Source: Hirundichthys speculiger (lineage: Eukaryota > Chordata > Actinopteri > Beloniformes > Exocoetidae). Taken from it: DNA of 64,000 bases. The stretch spans positions 372,001-436,000 of the forward strand of contig JAGFBZ010001244.1 of assembly GCA_018398805.1 (NCBI GenBank), read 5' to 3'. This document shows, in pieces, positions 29,301-39,730 of this stretch; position 1 is the first letter of the stretch; every line of letters starts with the position of its first letter. The notes beneath the pieces are model-generated. The model saw only the letters and a list, made by a program, of their open reading frames with translations, had not been told where the DNA came from and ran no database searches. The position numbers were made by a program, and so were the translations under genes.

Positions 29301-29804
29301 TGTGCGCGTTTTTCAGACACAGCTGAATCATCTTTTAAATCAGCCATTCCCAAACTTCAGAATATTTGAAATGTGAAGAATCTCCGTGGCCCGCCCGAAC
29401 CTTTAATTAATGTGAGGGGTCAACAAATAAGGTGACGCTTGTCGTAATAAGTTAACAGAAGAATGGCGCTTAAACGGTTTGTTTTATTACTTCTTAATGA
29501 TTTTTTTAAATCATGCCGTCGATATTTTACAGTAATTAAAAAATATTTAGAAGAGATCGAGGATTTAAAACGTATTTGTTTAATTTTAATGGCCTGCAGT
29601 ACCACAACGGCCCACCAGGGGGCCGCGGCCCACACTTTGAGAATCACTGTTTTAAATGAACTAACTGCGTCGTTTGCGCTGCTTTTTTTTTCTCTGCAGA
29701 AGATGAAGGAGATGAACTTGGACGAGTGGAAGAACATCCGCGGTCCTCGTCCCTGGGAGGACTCCAGGCAGTACCAGGACCAGCAGCGCGGCAAAACCAA
29801 CTGA
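23278..29804 (+). CDS. cox16: cox16, cytochrome c oxidase assembly factor COX16
   Basis: COX16 is a small inner-mitochondrial-membrane protein needed for complex IV assembly; in human cells it acts in COX2 maturation. Coding exons: 23278-23337, 24330-24407, 27455-27523, 29700-29804, all joined in phase 0 at GT-AG introns, giving 103 residues (human has 106). The order is a short basic N-terminus (RLRKNKTVKYG), one transmembrane segment around residues 15-30 ([14 protein letters not shown]), then [11 protein letters not shown], a charged helix and the conserved KNIRGPRPWED near the C-terminus. The frame is intact. Introns 2 and 3 contain several hAT insertions. In human the gene is also near SLC8A3, which agrees with this window. 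Confidence 0.95.
23338..24329. other. cox16 intron 1
   Basis: Mostly unremarkable. At about 23930-24040 the phrase CAACCCCAATTCCAAAAAAA followed by GTCTTGATGCTGTGTAAAA marks the end of a common fish dispersed element; the rest of it is not recognisable. Confidence 0.4.
24330..24407 (+). CDS. cox16: cox16 exon 2
   Basis: 26 codons, [20 protein letters not shown] then QKIRKR. Acceptor TTTCAG, donor AGG|gtttgt. Holds the rest of the membrane span. Confidence 0.93.
24673..25405. mobile_element. MITE with TATGGAGCCCCGTTTG ends and 6-bp TSD, copy 1
   Basis: Perfect 6-bp duplication GTATAT (24667-24672, 25406-25411). Long inverted repeats start TATGGAGCCCCGTTTG and contain many TTATTATGAAAT motifs. 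The interior has no open frame. A second copy is at 35581-36196. The TA..TA ends and 6-bp TSD recall the IS3EU group, but this assignment is a guess. Confidence 0.8.
25416..25682 (+). pseudogene. hAT transposase N-terminal remnant with BED-like zinc finger
   Basis: An 88-codon frame encodes a segment with Cys-x2-Cys (CLLCYEEGSVVKEFNL) followed by H-x4-H (HFDSKH), preceded by a charged helix. The order and spacing match the N-terminus of GTF2IRD2-like hAT transposases. The catalytic domain is absent, so it is a non-functional remnant. Confidence 0.65.
25791..27454. other. Rest of cox16 intron 2, including a candidate conserved non-coding block
   Basis: No gene seen. The stretch 26240-27060 lacks recognisable transposons and is dense in homeodomain-type cores (TAATTAC, ATTA) with TGACAGCTGTGA at 26580-26591, which combines a Meis-like and an E-box core. 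It looks like unique, possibly conserved, regulatory DNA. Confidence 0.35.
27455..27523 (+). CDS. cox16: cox16 exon 3
   Basis: 23 codons, LDPSLEAKVNTQRQSAMLED then EYE. Acceptor CCTCAG, donor GAG|gtgaga. A hAT element with a perfect TSD lies 56 bp downstream. Confidence 0.9.
27580..28005. mobile_element. Non-autonomous hAT element with perfect 8-bp TSD, copy A
   Basis: Flanked by AGTACGAG (27572-27579 and 28006-28013). Ends TAGAGCTGAGCGATTTATCG and its inverse ATCGCTACAGCCCTA. 426 bp, rich in ATCGATAT motifs. A near-identical copy is at 30929-32485. Confidence 0.9.
28046..28712. mobile_element. hAT-like element (TAGAGGTCTTC family), copy 2
   Basis: Ends TAGAGGTCTTC and GAAGACCTCTA are perfect inverses. 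Flanks ATCAGGTG (28038-28045) and GTCAGGTG (28713-28720) differ at one base: an 8-bp TSD. It is the reverse-complement relative of 11832-12947 but lacks that copy's inserted MITE. Confidence 0.85.
28721..29332. other. cox16 intron 3, no feature seen
   Basis: Unique-looking intron sequence without recognised elements or exons. Confidence 0.4.
29341..29649. mobile_element. Short hAT element, 8-bp TSD, just upstream of the last cox16 exon
   Basis: Perfect duplication TTTTAAAT (29333-29340, 29650-29657). Ends CAGCCATTCCCAAACTTCAG and CACACTTTGAGAATCACTG. It stops 50 bp before the exon 4 boundary, so the acceptor was left intact. Confidence 0.85.
29700..29804 (+). CDS. cox16: cox16 exon 4 and stop
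   Basis: 34 codons plus TGA: KMKEMNLDEWKNIRGPRPWE through QRGKTN. Acceptor TCTGCAG. KNIRGPRPWED is the family signature. Confidence 0.95.
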   Translation, partial: KMKEMNLDEWKNIRGPRPWEDSRQYQDQQRGKTN

Positions 29805-30165
29805 GCCTCGCCGGCTGATCGGGCTGCATGAGAGGTCGGCGGGGACAATGCGGCCGGCATCCGGCCTTCCCAGACTTCTGGACTCTTCTCGGGTCGGGCC
29901 TGAACGCCGAGGCGGGAGAAGTAGTTGTGGTTCTAGCTGTAACACATTCACGACCGCTGTGGGTTAAACCCGGGCCCGGTAAGAGAACCCTGATAGGTAC
30001 GTCTGTGTCATGAAGTACAAATCAGCCTGATCCGGGTCGGTGTTGGTCCGCAGACAGCCAGCAGGTGGCGCCTCGCCCTCCACACAAACAACCAGGAGGA
30101 AACGATCACCCACTGCATCAACGTGATTTCTGTGCCTCAATAAATGATGACTGTTGCTCCAAACG
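29805..30165 (+). other. cox16: cox16 3' UTR with polyadenylation signal
   Basis: AATAAA at 30139-30144, followed by GT-rich sequence; cleavage is probably around 30155-30165. Confidence 0.65.
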
Positions 30166-30920
30166 GTTCCCTTCGTTCTCTTTCTGACAGAAGCTCGTGG
30201 TTCTGGTTCTGTTTGCAGACGTGACGCATCGATCTTCCGGCTGGAAGCAAAGAAGAATAAACATCACACCGGTGGAGCCTCTCCTCCACAGTAATCTGCT
30301 TCTCTGACAGTTATTACTCTGCTCTGCGGTGGATTGATTGAGCTTAAGGTGGAAATAGTGGTATTATTATTTTACTTTTTTTTTGTCCAACAACACAAAA
30401 GAACATGATTTTTCTGACTGATGTCTGCGCCGCCTCGCCTCGCTCGGTCGTGAACCAGAGCTGATGAATATATATTCTCCAGGCGCCAAACTATGAAATG
30501 TTCATGGGATGCATTTTTCTGCAATCGCGCTGTTAAAGCCCGTGATTTCCGACCTCGCCGTCTCCTCGGGGAAACGAATGGCGGCTCGTCCGCGGGGATT
30601 ATTCCATCACCTGGAGGGTGCACGCGTCTTTATTTAAATCTTTTTTTAAATCAGGCGGGACGACCGTGGAATGATGATCGCCTTTAATCCGCCGGACGCA
30701 TCTGATTGACAAAGTGGAGTGATGGAGGATTAGCGGATTACGTCAGAGCGCTCCTGTCGACCTGCGTAGGTGGAAGCAGCTGCCTCACCTGTAGTCCTGC
30801 AGGTCAGAGGCTCGAACCTCTGCTGGGTTCAGATCAGGAACCGCCCAGGACACATCCCAATACGCCTCAGTGTAGACGAAACTTGGATCTGTCTCATCCA
30901 GGTTTAAAAGAAGCAGTACG
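30166..30920. other. Intergenic, possible conserved non-coding DNA
   Basis: No gene. 30420-30740 looks unique (TGATGAATATATATTCTCCA, TTATTTAAATC, TCTGATTGACAAAG) and could be regulatory. Near 30766-30830 a B-box-like GAGGCTCGAACCTCTG suggests a worn tRNA-derived SINE. Confidence 0.3.
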
Positions 30921-30928
30921 CTCCACAT

Positions 30929-32485
30929 TAGAGCTGAGCAATTTTATCGATTCTGCGATATATATCGATATTTTTTCCCCAGAGTATCGATTTTTCAGCC
31001 GCGGGTATTGATATTCTAAGCTTCTTCCAAAACCCCCGTGTCCCACCTTTAAAAGCTTGCAAGCAACAATTTGCACTGTTTAAATAAATGAAACTATTTT
31101 TCTCAACACATCTTTTATTCATTTTGTCCAGCATTTGCAAGCTGCCTGTCAGCCATATAATGTGTAATTGATGCTTTCAGTTCAATTAATTCAAACAAAG
31201 TCATTGGAACACTCACAAGATGTCACCAAAATCACTTTGTCCCTTTAAAATCTTTCAGAAAATGATGGAAATGTATCTTAAGATGATTATCAATTAGGGC
31301 TGGGCAACGATAAAATTTTTAATGGCAATTAATCGCATTATTTCCCTGATTAATCACGATTAATCGCATTGTATACGCGAAATCAAATAATGAATTCAAA
31401 AGTAGTGTAAAGGTCACTTTTATTTAAATGTTCTGCTGCCAGATGAACTAAAGTGTCTTAACATTTGTTGTTCAAACACTTTTAACATCAGCACTTGTCA
31501 GTAACACATATTTAGTTTAAATCTCATCTTAAAGAAAGTAAAATAAAATAAAGCTTATTGCCACTGCCAGGACATTAATGTCATCCTGTTTTTATATATA
31601 TATTAAAAAAAAAAGTCTACAAACAAAATCCAACAAAATGATTGTGTCTCAGCACAATCAGAACATTAAAACAGGTAATTTCTGAGGTAACAGCAGAAAC
31701 TTTTAACGGGGAGTTCAACTTGTCAGTTGTTACAAATAACCTTGTTTCTGTTAATTTCTCCGTCTGGGAGAACTTTAAAATGAAAATGTCCATGTTACAG
31801 TTCAGTAACTTTACCAATCCATGTATCATTCATTCTTTCCATTTTCAATTGTCAATCAAAAATACAAAAAAAAAAATTAAAAAGTGACATTTTATTAGGT
31901 TTTTAATTTTTTAATCTAACACCAAAAAAAAAACATTTTTTTTTTTTTTTTTAATATTTAAATTTTAGACTTGGTTTAAAAATACAAAATTAAATGGGCC
32001 ACAGAACTGAATTAGTTTTATAATGGAGGACTGGACTTTCTGTTGTCATTACACATCTGTGCCACTAGATGGAGCTGCACTGCAGTAACCAGCTAGAGAA
32101 CAGCAGGACAGTGAACACATGGAGCAGATCTGATGGAACATGGAGGAATGACCACAAACGTTTTGTTGCAGTCCAGAATTTTTTTTTAGACAGAATTGTT
32201 AATATTTCTACCTGAGTTGCTACCTGAACTGTAAAGTTCACTAATTTTTACCGTTCTCCACGTCTGTTTTAGCTTTTCCGCATGTTTACCTGCTAATTAT
32301 CTTCCGGTTCCGCAGCAGCCAGTAACAGACTTTTCAAAAAACAAAAGCATGTGAGCAACATGCGTTAACGCGCGATAGAATAAATGTCGGCGTTAATAAA
32401 TATATGAATTAACGCGTTAACTTGCCCAGCCCCAATATTGATATATATCGTATTGTATCGCAAGCTTAGTGTATCACTTCAGCTA
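30929..32485. mobile_element. Non-autonomous hAT element with perfect 8-bp TSD, copy B, interrupted
   Basis: Flanked by CTCCACAT (30921-30928, 32486-32493). The first 365 bp closely match copy A (27580-28005). The remaining end (ATATATCGTATTGTATCG...) resumes at 32435 after a 1.14-kb insertion. Confidence 0.9.
31295..32434. mobile_element. Second element nested in hAT copy B (TAGGGCTGGGCAA ends)
   Basis: Ends TAGGGCTGGGCAA and TTGCCCAGCCCCA are inverse, with inverted TTAATCGC / GCGTTAA motifs inside them. The interior is AT-rich with A/T runs and no coding frame. Comparison with copy A shows it inserted into the ATATCAATATAT region. A clean TSD is not visible. The ends are hAT-like. Confidence 0.7.
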
Positions 32486-32493
32486 CTCCACAT

Positions 32494-33600
32494 CGACTGG
32501 ATCTCAGTCCCGCTGCGTTTCCTGGTCCACTAAACGCTCGGTCACACGTGCCGCCATCTTGAACGTGTTAAAAGAGTGACCCTCCTCAGACGCCGGCACG
32601 GATCCAACTCTTCACGAGGAACCGTCGCATGCAGACGCTCACAGTAACACGGATCAGACCTCCATCCCGTTTGACAGCCAGGCCCGTAAATCTTTCCGTC
32701 TCACTGGAGGTGCACTTTGTTGTGTCTCACACCCAGGGCTGGAACATGAAATATACATTTCAGTAAAACTTTGATAAATCAGCAGAGCCGGGGTTCCCCA
32801 GAGTTCAGCGCAGATGTGCACAGATGTTCACAGATGTGAGGGCGAAGTCGCAGGAGACGCAGAAAGTTTAAGGCTGGTCTTTGTAGCGGCGCCACTTCTG
32901 ACCACAAACGGGCCGAATCCGTCACATCACCTCTGACTTTTATTCAAACAGGAGCATCGTACGAGCGGTAAAACGGGGAAAATAAAGGGTTAAAAGTACA
33001 AAACAACTTCTTATCCTCTCAGAGTGATTATCTGAAACTATTAAATGTGAACGGTCATCTGGAGTCTGCTTCAGCCAAGCCGCATCAAGGTGGACTCCGG
33101 TCCGCTGGGACAGATGTGCAGCTGTAGCTCTGCTGCAGGGATGAACCGGGGGTGTAGCGGTGCCGGGCTAAACTGGGTCAGCCCGTAGGACCGGGCCGGC
33201 ACGGACGAGCCATCGGGAGCTTTGATAAAAGTCATGATTTGGAGGAGAAAAAAAAAAAGATCTTCCTTTTCATGCGCTGTTCAATTTTTTATTGGCGAAT
33301 GCAAGAAAACGGGATTAAATATTCAACGGACGTGGCTAAAAAAAGGAGTATTAAATTCAATATTTACCACCGTCGTTTCGAGAGCCGGAGAAATAATGAA
33401 GTCTGGGAATAATTTAGCTGACGTTCTGGTTTCTGTAAAGACCACGTTCAGGCTACACGGCGCAGCGTAGCCGGACTGTTGGAGCGTAACACAGACGGGC
33501 CCGTCTCACGATTGTTTTAAAATCATTTTGGGTCACATGCTACTAGATTTTTATTTAGTTTTTCAGCAGACACAAACCACAGATTCATTCATTTACCAAA
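32494..33600. other. Intergenic, no gene recognised
   Basis: Mixed DNA with a few phrases of dispersed repeats (GCCACTTCTGACCACAAACG near 32889). 33220-33470 includes CTAAAAAAAGG and CCGTCGTTTCGAGAGCCGGA and looks unique. No exon signals with a recognisable product. Confidence 0.35.
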
Positions 33601-33611
33601 CAGTTAAAATT

Positions 33612-33895
33612 AGGGGTGAGTATTAGCAAGGACCCAGCAATACGATATGTATCAAGATATCACGATATATTGCGATATTCTACCCAGTTAATATCAAAAT
33701 TAAAAGTAGAGATGAAAAATCAAGTTGCTGTATATGTTCATCAGATGATATTTTGAGTCAAAACTATTTGCTTCAAAACAACCTATTTATTGTTTATTAT
33801 TAGTGTTTTTGCACATTTAAGTAACCATTAGTAACCAATAAAAAAATCAATATTAGGAGCTGAAAAATCGCAATATATTGCCAAATCGATTTTTA
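33612..33895. repeat. Degenerate hAT-like fragment (CGATATATTGCGATATT motifs)
   Basis: Left part GGGGTGAGTATTAGCAAGGA with ATACGATATGTATCAAGATA, right part GCAATATATTGCCAAATCGA. Arrangement as in other TATCGATA-rich hAT MITEs, but no clear TSD. Confidence 0.4.
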
Positions 33896-34566
33896 GTTAA
33901 AGTTGTCCTGCTGTTTTGCAGACAAGCTTTTCTCTCATCGTAAAAAGTCTCATTTTATGCAACTTTGATCCCTTTTTCACGTTACTCCACAGTCAAGTCT
34001 TCTGGGCCTTTTAGATCCCTCCCCCTGCTCCCCGCTCACTCTGCTGTCAGCGCTTACCTTCCCAGACCGGTCAGACACGTCACTACCAATCACATGCCAC
34101 GGTGACAGCTGGACCACACCTGGAGACAGACGCACGAGTTTATGGGACCGACCTGCAGGTGCAGGTGCAGGTGCAGCTGTTTCATGAGCGGTTGAAGGGT
34201 GTTTTGTTTCGTTTCGTTGGGGAAAGAAGACGCAACAGGTGTAAAAACAATGTAGCGGCACACAGCGGCTTGGCAGGATACTCGGCCGACCAGACTGAGA
34301 GGCACAATGGTTGTTATAGTCTCTAACTCCTGGTTCATCTGTAGATGGATGGAAGCCATGCCAGCGGTATCCCCAGCTCTGTAACAAGCTGGCATCGGTT
34401 CACTGTGCTAAAACCGCCGTTAAAGCGTGAGACGGCAGCGTGAGTTCTTCCGTGCAGAGCTGTAGCTTCAGTTTTCCTCCTTCATAAACATCAAACATGG
34501 CGACGTAGCAAATGTAGCCGATCTTACACGAGTCAGAGCTGACGAGCGCTGAACGACAGCTCTGTT
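33896..34566. other. Intergenic, no gene recognised
   Basis: Short CAGGTG repeats at 34154-34176. The open frames on both strands have no recognised similarity. Confidence 0.4.
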
Positions 34567-35213
34567 CATAGGCGGATATCCTGGGGGAGACACAGGGGAC
34601 GTGTCCCCCCCTTCCATAAAGTTGTCCCCCCCAAAAAATCATTGTAAGCACACAAAAACAATTGAATAATAATATAGTCATGTTCAATAAAAGTACAACA
34701 CAAGCGCTGCAAATTATAAACGTAAAAACCTTTTTTTTTTTAATTGTTGAAACATTGTGACCCCCCTATTTCTCAAAGTGGTTTAGTCCACATGCTGTTT
34801 CTAACGGGCGGGGCTACCGGCAGCTCCGTGTGTCAGCGAGCAAACGATCGTGTCGAACACGAGAGCAGACTGTACTGAGTGATGTATGAAAACCAGTCAT
34901 TTATCACACCGCTTGTTTAACAAGCTCGAGGTTGTAAAATGAAAGTGACATTTCTCTTGCTTGGTCAGAAACTCTCTTTTTGTTTTTGTTTTTTAAACAG
35001 CACGCCAGTAAGCAAATAGCCTAGCTTATGATGGCTAACAGGCTCAAACCAGTATGTAGAATAGTGATGAGGGAAAAGAGAGGGGACACTGCGGACAGAG
35101 AGGAAAAGGGGAGGAGAGAGCTTTTTTTTTTCATGTCCCCCCCAGGAATTACTCTCTGAAATTTTACTGTTTATTGCCCCCCCCCCCCAAATGAAATGGG
35201 ATTTTCGCCCCTG
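34567..35213. mobile_element. hAT element, CAGGGGCG-type ends, 8-bp TSD
   Basis: Flanked by GCTCTGTT (34559-34566, 35214-35221). Ends CATAGGCGGATATCC and GGGATTTTCGCCCCTG are imperfect inverses. The subterminal GTCCCCCCC tracts are typical of this fish hAT family. The central 34750-35150 has no intact transposase. Confidence 0.75.
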
Positions 35214-35580
35214 GCTCTGTTTCCATTGGAAGTGGACCGCGGTAACGACTGTAACGGGCCGTAACGAGACCGACCTCATCCTCGGTTGACTCCAACCACT
35301 TGGTGGCGGTAGTGTGCCACTTTTGCATGTTGGCCACTGCTGATAAATAGAAAGAAGGAGAAATAAAAGAAGGAAAACTAACTGTTTGACACCCGGCAGT
35401 AAAGTAAAACAAGTTGATGACAAAGAAAAAAAGAAGAAAACCAAACTAGAAGGACGAGATGAACATTGAAGAAGCTTGTCGTTTGCTCTGGTGGCGAGGA
35501 CATCAGGAACGTCGTCTCCTGCCTACAGACCATCCAATCAGCGTTTAGTCAGCATCACCCGCCTCCCAACTATGGAGCCC

Positions 35581-36196
35581 CGTTTGGGTCATAATTCAAT
35601 GAATAAATGAGTCTATTATTATGAAATATAGGTGTTTATTATTATGAAATGTTTCCCATTATTATGAAAAAAATGTAATTATTATGAAATATATTTTTAT
35701 TATTATTATTTAATCTTAGTTTAATGCATAATAGTTTATTTCAGAATGGCTTTTTTTTTAAATCTAAGAATGAGTTTTTACATAATGGCTTCGTTTTTCA
35801 AAAATAATGAGCTTTTACATAATAATGACATTTTGCCAGTGGGTGGGACCAGTGGTTGACCTGCACGCTCATTGGCTGATCCTTCTCCATTCTACGCTCT
35901 GACATCGACTAGCTGGCGGGGGACTCGCATCGAGCCTGTTTGCTACCTCTCGTAGTAATTCAGAAAAGGATCTTTCTCCTGTCGCCATGCCGTCAAAATC
36001 AAGTTTCCCCTACATTTCGCGCTACGTTTCTTAGTCGGTGTCAACTTTTAACCGTAAACTGAGGTGAATGCACCTCAGTTTACAGGCTCGATGCGAGTCC
36101 CCCACCAACTGCATGGAGAAGGATCAGCCAATGAGCGATGTTTCATAATAACAGACTCATTTATTCATTTAAATATGACCCAAACGGGGCTCCATA
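35581..36196. mobile_element. MITE with TATGGAGCCCCGTTTG ends and 6-bp TSD, copy 2
   Basis: Perfect 6-bp duplication CCCAAC (35575-35580, 36197-36202). It shares its long inverted repeats with 24673-25405; the internal part matches that copy partly in reverse orientation. 616 bp, no coding capacity. Confidence 0.8.
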
Positions 36197-36525
36197 CCCA
36201 ACAGGTGGAGTAACTAACTCCAGGCAGCAGTTCCTACTGTGAGCCTGGTAATTCCTGGTAATGGAAGCAGCTGTAAAGCTACCTCCTACCGCTGCAGATA
36301 CTAACCCCTCAGGAGCTTTATGTCATCTTTGGTCCTGGACACAGTGGGGGGTGGGGGGGTCCCCACCTCCAGCGCAGATATATTGTTGTCCAGCGCTGCA
36401 GCACTTTCACTCCACACTGTTAAAGTCAGGCTCAAATCTTTCAGTGTGAATCCTGCATGAGGCTCTCCAGCTCTGAATAATCTGTATCGTCTCCCACTAA
36501 ACTCCTCCAGCTCTGGAAGCAGGCC

Positions 36526-36612
36526 TCCATCCCTCCATCCCTCCGTCCCTCCATCCCTCCGTCCCTCCATCCCTCCGTCCCTCCATCCCTCCATCCCTTC
36601 ATCCCTTCTCTT
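36526..36612 (+). repeat. CCATCCCTCCGTCCCT microsatellite
   Basis: Alternating CCATCCCT and CCGTCCCT octamers, about 10 copies. Confidence 0.9.
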
Positions 36613-37190
36613 ATCTGCCACCTCCATGAGTTTGGTTTCCAGTCGATCCGATCCCACCTACCGCTGCCAGATCATCACCGCTCTGATGTGGAAACAGTGT
36701 GACGAGGAGGCAGTCGGCTCTCAGTCCGTCTGGCTCCTGATGAATGAACCCCCCCCCCTCGTAGAAATCAGTTACGAGCTCCAGAAGAGGATTAATTACC
36801 GCTGGTATTATCTCATAAGAGGACATTTTTTTCACCGAGATCGGAAACGTGATCATTCAGTTCCACGACGGAAAATTGAAATGTTACGTCTCGTTCTTGG
36901 TTTCCACCAGTTAATCCTCGAAGCAGGACGGGATCCCGACTTTCTTTGCTTCTGTCGTATCTCACCTCATCTGGAGTATTAAACATCAAAATACTCCGAG
37001 AGTCCAGAGGAATCTTTCATGGGACGAAGCCAGACTAAGAACCGGCAGACTTCCACAAGAGGAGGTTTAAGCTCTGCTGTGAAACAAGAAATACCGCCTT
37101 CTCTTTTGGGCCAAAGCAGAAGTGGTTTGAAATTCCTTCTGGAAACCACGGACGCCACAACGTCTACGGGACTAAAGAGAAGACGGACCA
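36613..37190. other. Intergenic, no gene recognised
   Basis: A 118-codon + strand frame (36626-36982) has no recognised motif. The sequence looks unique; a conserved non-coding role is possible but unsupported. Confidence 0.3.
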
Positions 37191-37919
37191 TCCTCCTTTC
37201 ATGGCTTCATGGTCCTGGTTTCAAGGCTCGATCCGACCAGACTGGTGGCCAGTCTTCATTAACTCCACACAGCACCAGTAAGAGCACAGTTTTGCTCAAA
37301 ATATTGCAATGAACACAACATCATTGGTGACATATCAGAGATCAAAAGAGGACAAATTGTCGGTGCACGTCTTGCTGGTGCATCTGTGACCAAGACAGCA
37401 AGTATTTGTGATGTATGAAGAGCCACGGTATCCTGGTTAACAGGATTAACTGTGGACCCAAGAGGAAGCTGTCTGAAAGGGATGTTCAGGTGCTAACCTG
37501 GATTGTATCCAAAAAACATAAAACTACAGCTGCTCAAACCACGGCAGAATAACTGTGCACCTCAACTCTCCTGTTTCCACCAGAACTGTCCGTCAGGAGC
37601 TCCACAGGGTCAGTAGACACGACCGGGCCAGTGTCAAACGTCGGTTTCAATGGTGCAAGGAGAGAAAATCTTGGGTTGTGGACTATGTAAAACATGTTTT
37701 GTCCAGTTTTAGTGTTTTCCCCACATCTGGAAGAGTTAGAAGCCCCAAAGAAGCGGACCACCCAGACTGATGCATACCCAGAGGGCAGCATGGAGGTGGA
37801 TCAGTGATGGTGTGGGCTCCATATCATGGCATTCCCTTGGTCCAATACTGGTGCTGGATGAGCGCATCACTGCCAGAGACTACCGAACCATTCTGGAGGA
37901 CCATGTTCATCCAACATTG

Positions 37920-39355
37920 GCCACGGTTACATGATGTTTTTTAATTGGGTCATTCCACCTCAAATCAGCAGATTAGAAAAAACAATTCCCGCATGACCAT
38001 CTCTGATTAGCTTGATATTTTTTTTCTTTTGAACTTTGACTATAATGTAGTAACTTTGCGCAATATTAGCCTGGTACTAGCAATAATTTTGGATTTATAA
38101 ATTTTTGAAAAAGTGCCCTTACGGCCATTTTCGTGACATTCCTAACGCTTTTAAAATTATTACCATTTTTGAGGAGCTGTATCTTCGAAACCGTACAAGC
38201 TAAAGAGCTGATTTTTTTTTATGCTGTTAGTCCTGCATGTGCACTCTGTATGGGGTCAGTTTCAGGTGTCTATTCATTGCTGTTTGTTTTAAAATAAATT
38301 TCAAACATCCAAAATAAATTTCACTCGCTTTGTGCGGTTCAGGACTAACAGCATAAAAAAAAAAATCAGCTCTCTAGCTTGTACGGTTTCGAAGATACAG
38401 TTCCTCAAAAATGGTAATAATTTTAAAAGCGTTAGGAATGTCACGAAAATGGCCGTACAGGCACTTTTTCAAAAATTTATAAATCCGAAGTTATTGCTAG
38501 TACCAGGCTAATATTGCACAAAGTTACTACATTATAGTCAAAGTTCATAAGAAAAAAATATCAAGCAAATCAGAGATGGTCATGCGGGAAGGTCCTGTTG
38601 AATTGAGGTGGAATGACCCAATTCGGAATTAATTATTCCAAATTAAATAATTCCGAATTAAACTATTTTCCTTCGAGTTTACATGGAAATTCCGAATTGA
38701 GGTTTACATGGAAAACACATTTTTTCGGCTTTATCCAACTCCGCTTAAGGTCTGGGGGTTGGGAAGGGTTCTGATTGGATGGGGAGGGGGGTGGACATCT
38801 TTACGTCTTTACATCTACCGGAAGAAAACAAACTTAGCTAACTCGGTTAGCAACAACATTCCACTTATTTTTGACCTGGGTGGCGTCTCTATCTGCTAAA
38901 CCTCCTTCATTTAACCTGGCCGCTACAACTTTGAAAAGCTCACAATTTTTATGTTTCCTGCCATCTGTTCTTTAATTATTTCCAGTTCCTCCAAGTTATT
39001 TATTAAATAAATCGTCTCTGCTCTTGAACACCGTTTACTGCGTGCCGCCATCTTGAAACTTTGTTTTGAAAACAAGCCCAGCGCAGAATATAAGCATCAT
39101 CGCGACAGACGGGCAAGAGAACTAGCATGCGCAGAAAGACGGGAATTAATTTAAACAGGAATGAGTGTATACATGACCGCGGAATTATTTAATTCGGAAT
39201 TAAAATCAGAATAAACCAGCCACTTACTTCGGGATTAAGTTTAATTCGGAATTGACATTTTCATATGGAATTAGGTGTTTACATGGTAACTTTTATTCGG
39301 ATTTAACTTTAATTCTGAATTAACGAGGAATTAAACTTCCCATGTAAACTCACGG
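37920..39355. mobile_element. TIR element inserted in the Tc1-like transposon (TTTACATGG / AATTCCGAATTAAA type)
   Basis: ATTG occurs directly before (37916-37919) and after (39356-39359) and is present once in intact Tc1 copies, so it looks like the target duplication. The left end CCACGGTTACATGATG and the right end CATGTAAACTCACGG are imperfect inverses, with many AATTCGGAATTAA motifs inside each end. It also carries an internal insertion (37947-38619). Confidence 0.6.
37947..38619. mobile_element. Long-palindrome (foldback) element nested third in the stack
   Basis: Starts GGGTCATTCCACCTCAA and ends with its inverse TTGAGGTGGAATGACCC. The arms are inverted repeats for roughly 290 bp each around a loop of about 90-110 bp (near 38240-38340). 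AATT flanks both sides (37943-37946, 38620-38623), consistent with a 4-bp duplication. No coding capacity. Confidence 0.85.
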
Positions 39356-39730
39356 ATTGTATCCTGAAGGCGGTGTCGTGTATCACGATGACGATGCACC
39401 AGTACACCCAGCAAGACTGGTGAAAGGTTGGTTTGATGAACATGACAGTTAAGTTGAACATCTCTCTTGGTCTGAAGTCACCAGATCTGAATATTAATGA
39501 GACACTTTGGGCTGTTTTAGCGAGTTTCCTCCACCAGCATCACATAGTGACCTGGTCACTGTCCTGCAGGAAGAATGGCTTCCAATCCCTCTGACCACTA
39601 AGCAGCACTTGTATATGTCATCCCCAAGATGAACTGATTCTGTATTGGCTGCATAAGGAAGCTCTACACCAAACTAATCAATTATTGTGATCTAAAACCA
39701 GGTGTTTCAGTTTCATTGTCCGACCCCTGT

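Larger units (their letters stand above)
37195..39730 (+). pseudogene. Tc1-like transposon, dead and interrupted by nested insertions
   Basis: Upstream part, with stops and shifts: ISEIKRGQIVGARLAGASVT (about 37327-37390, the N-terminal DNA-binding region), further remnants to AGCGCATCACTGCCAGAGAC, then YRTILEDHVHPTL (about 37880-37916). After the inserted block, 39356-39730 continues the same element, with an SPDLNINETLWAVL motif close to the usual SPDLNPIE block, and ends in TTTCAGTTTCATTGTCCGAC CCCTGT. The left terminal repeat is worn away. Confidence 0.85.

Noticed and set aside
30766..30830. Possible tRNA gene (GAGGCTCGAACCTCTG)
   Set aside because: Only the B-box-like part is present. 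No acceptor stem or A box could be paired. More likely a worn SINE.
36626..36982. 118-codon + strand frame
   Set aside because: No recognisable domain, no splice or promoter context, and ordinary length for chance.
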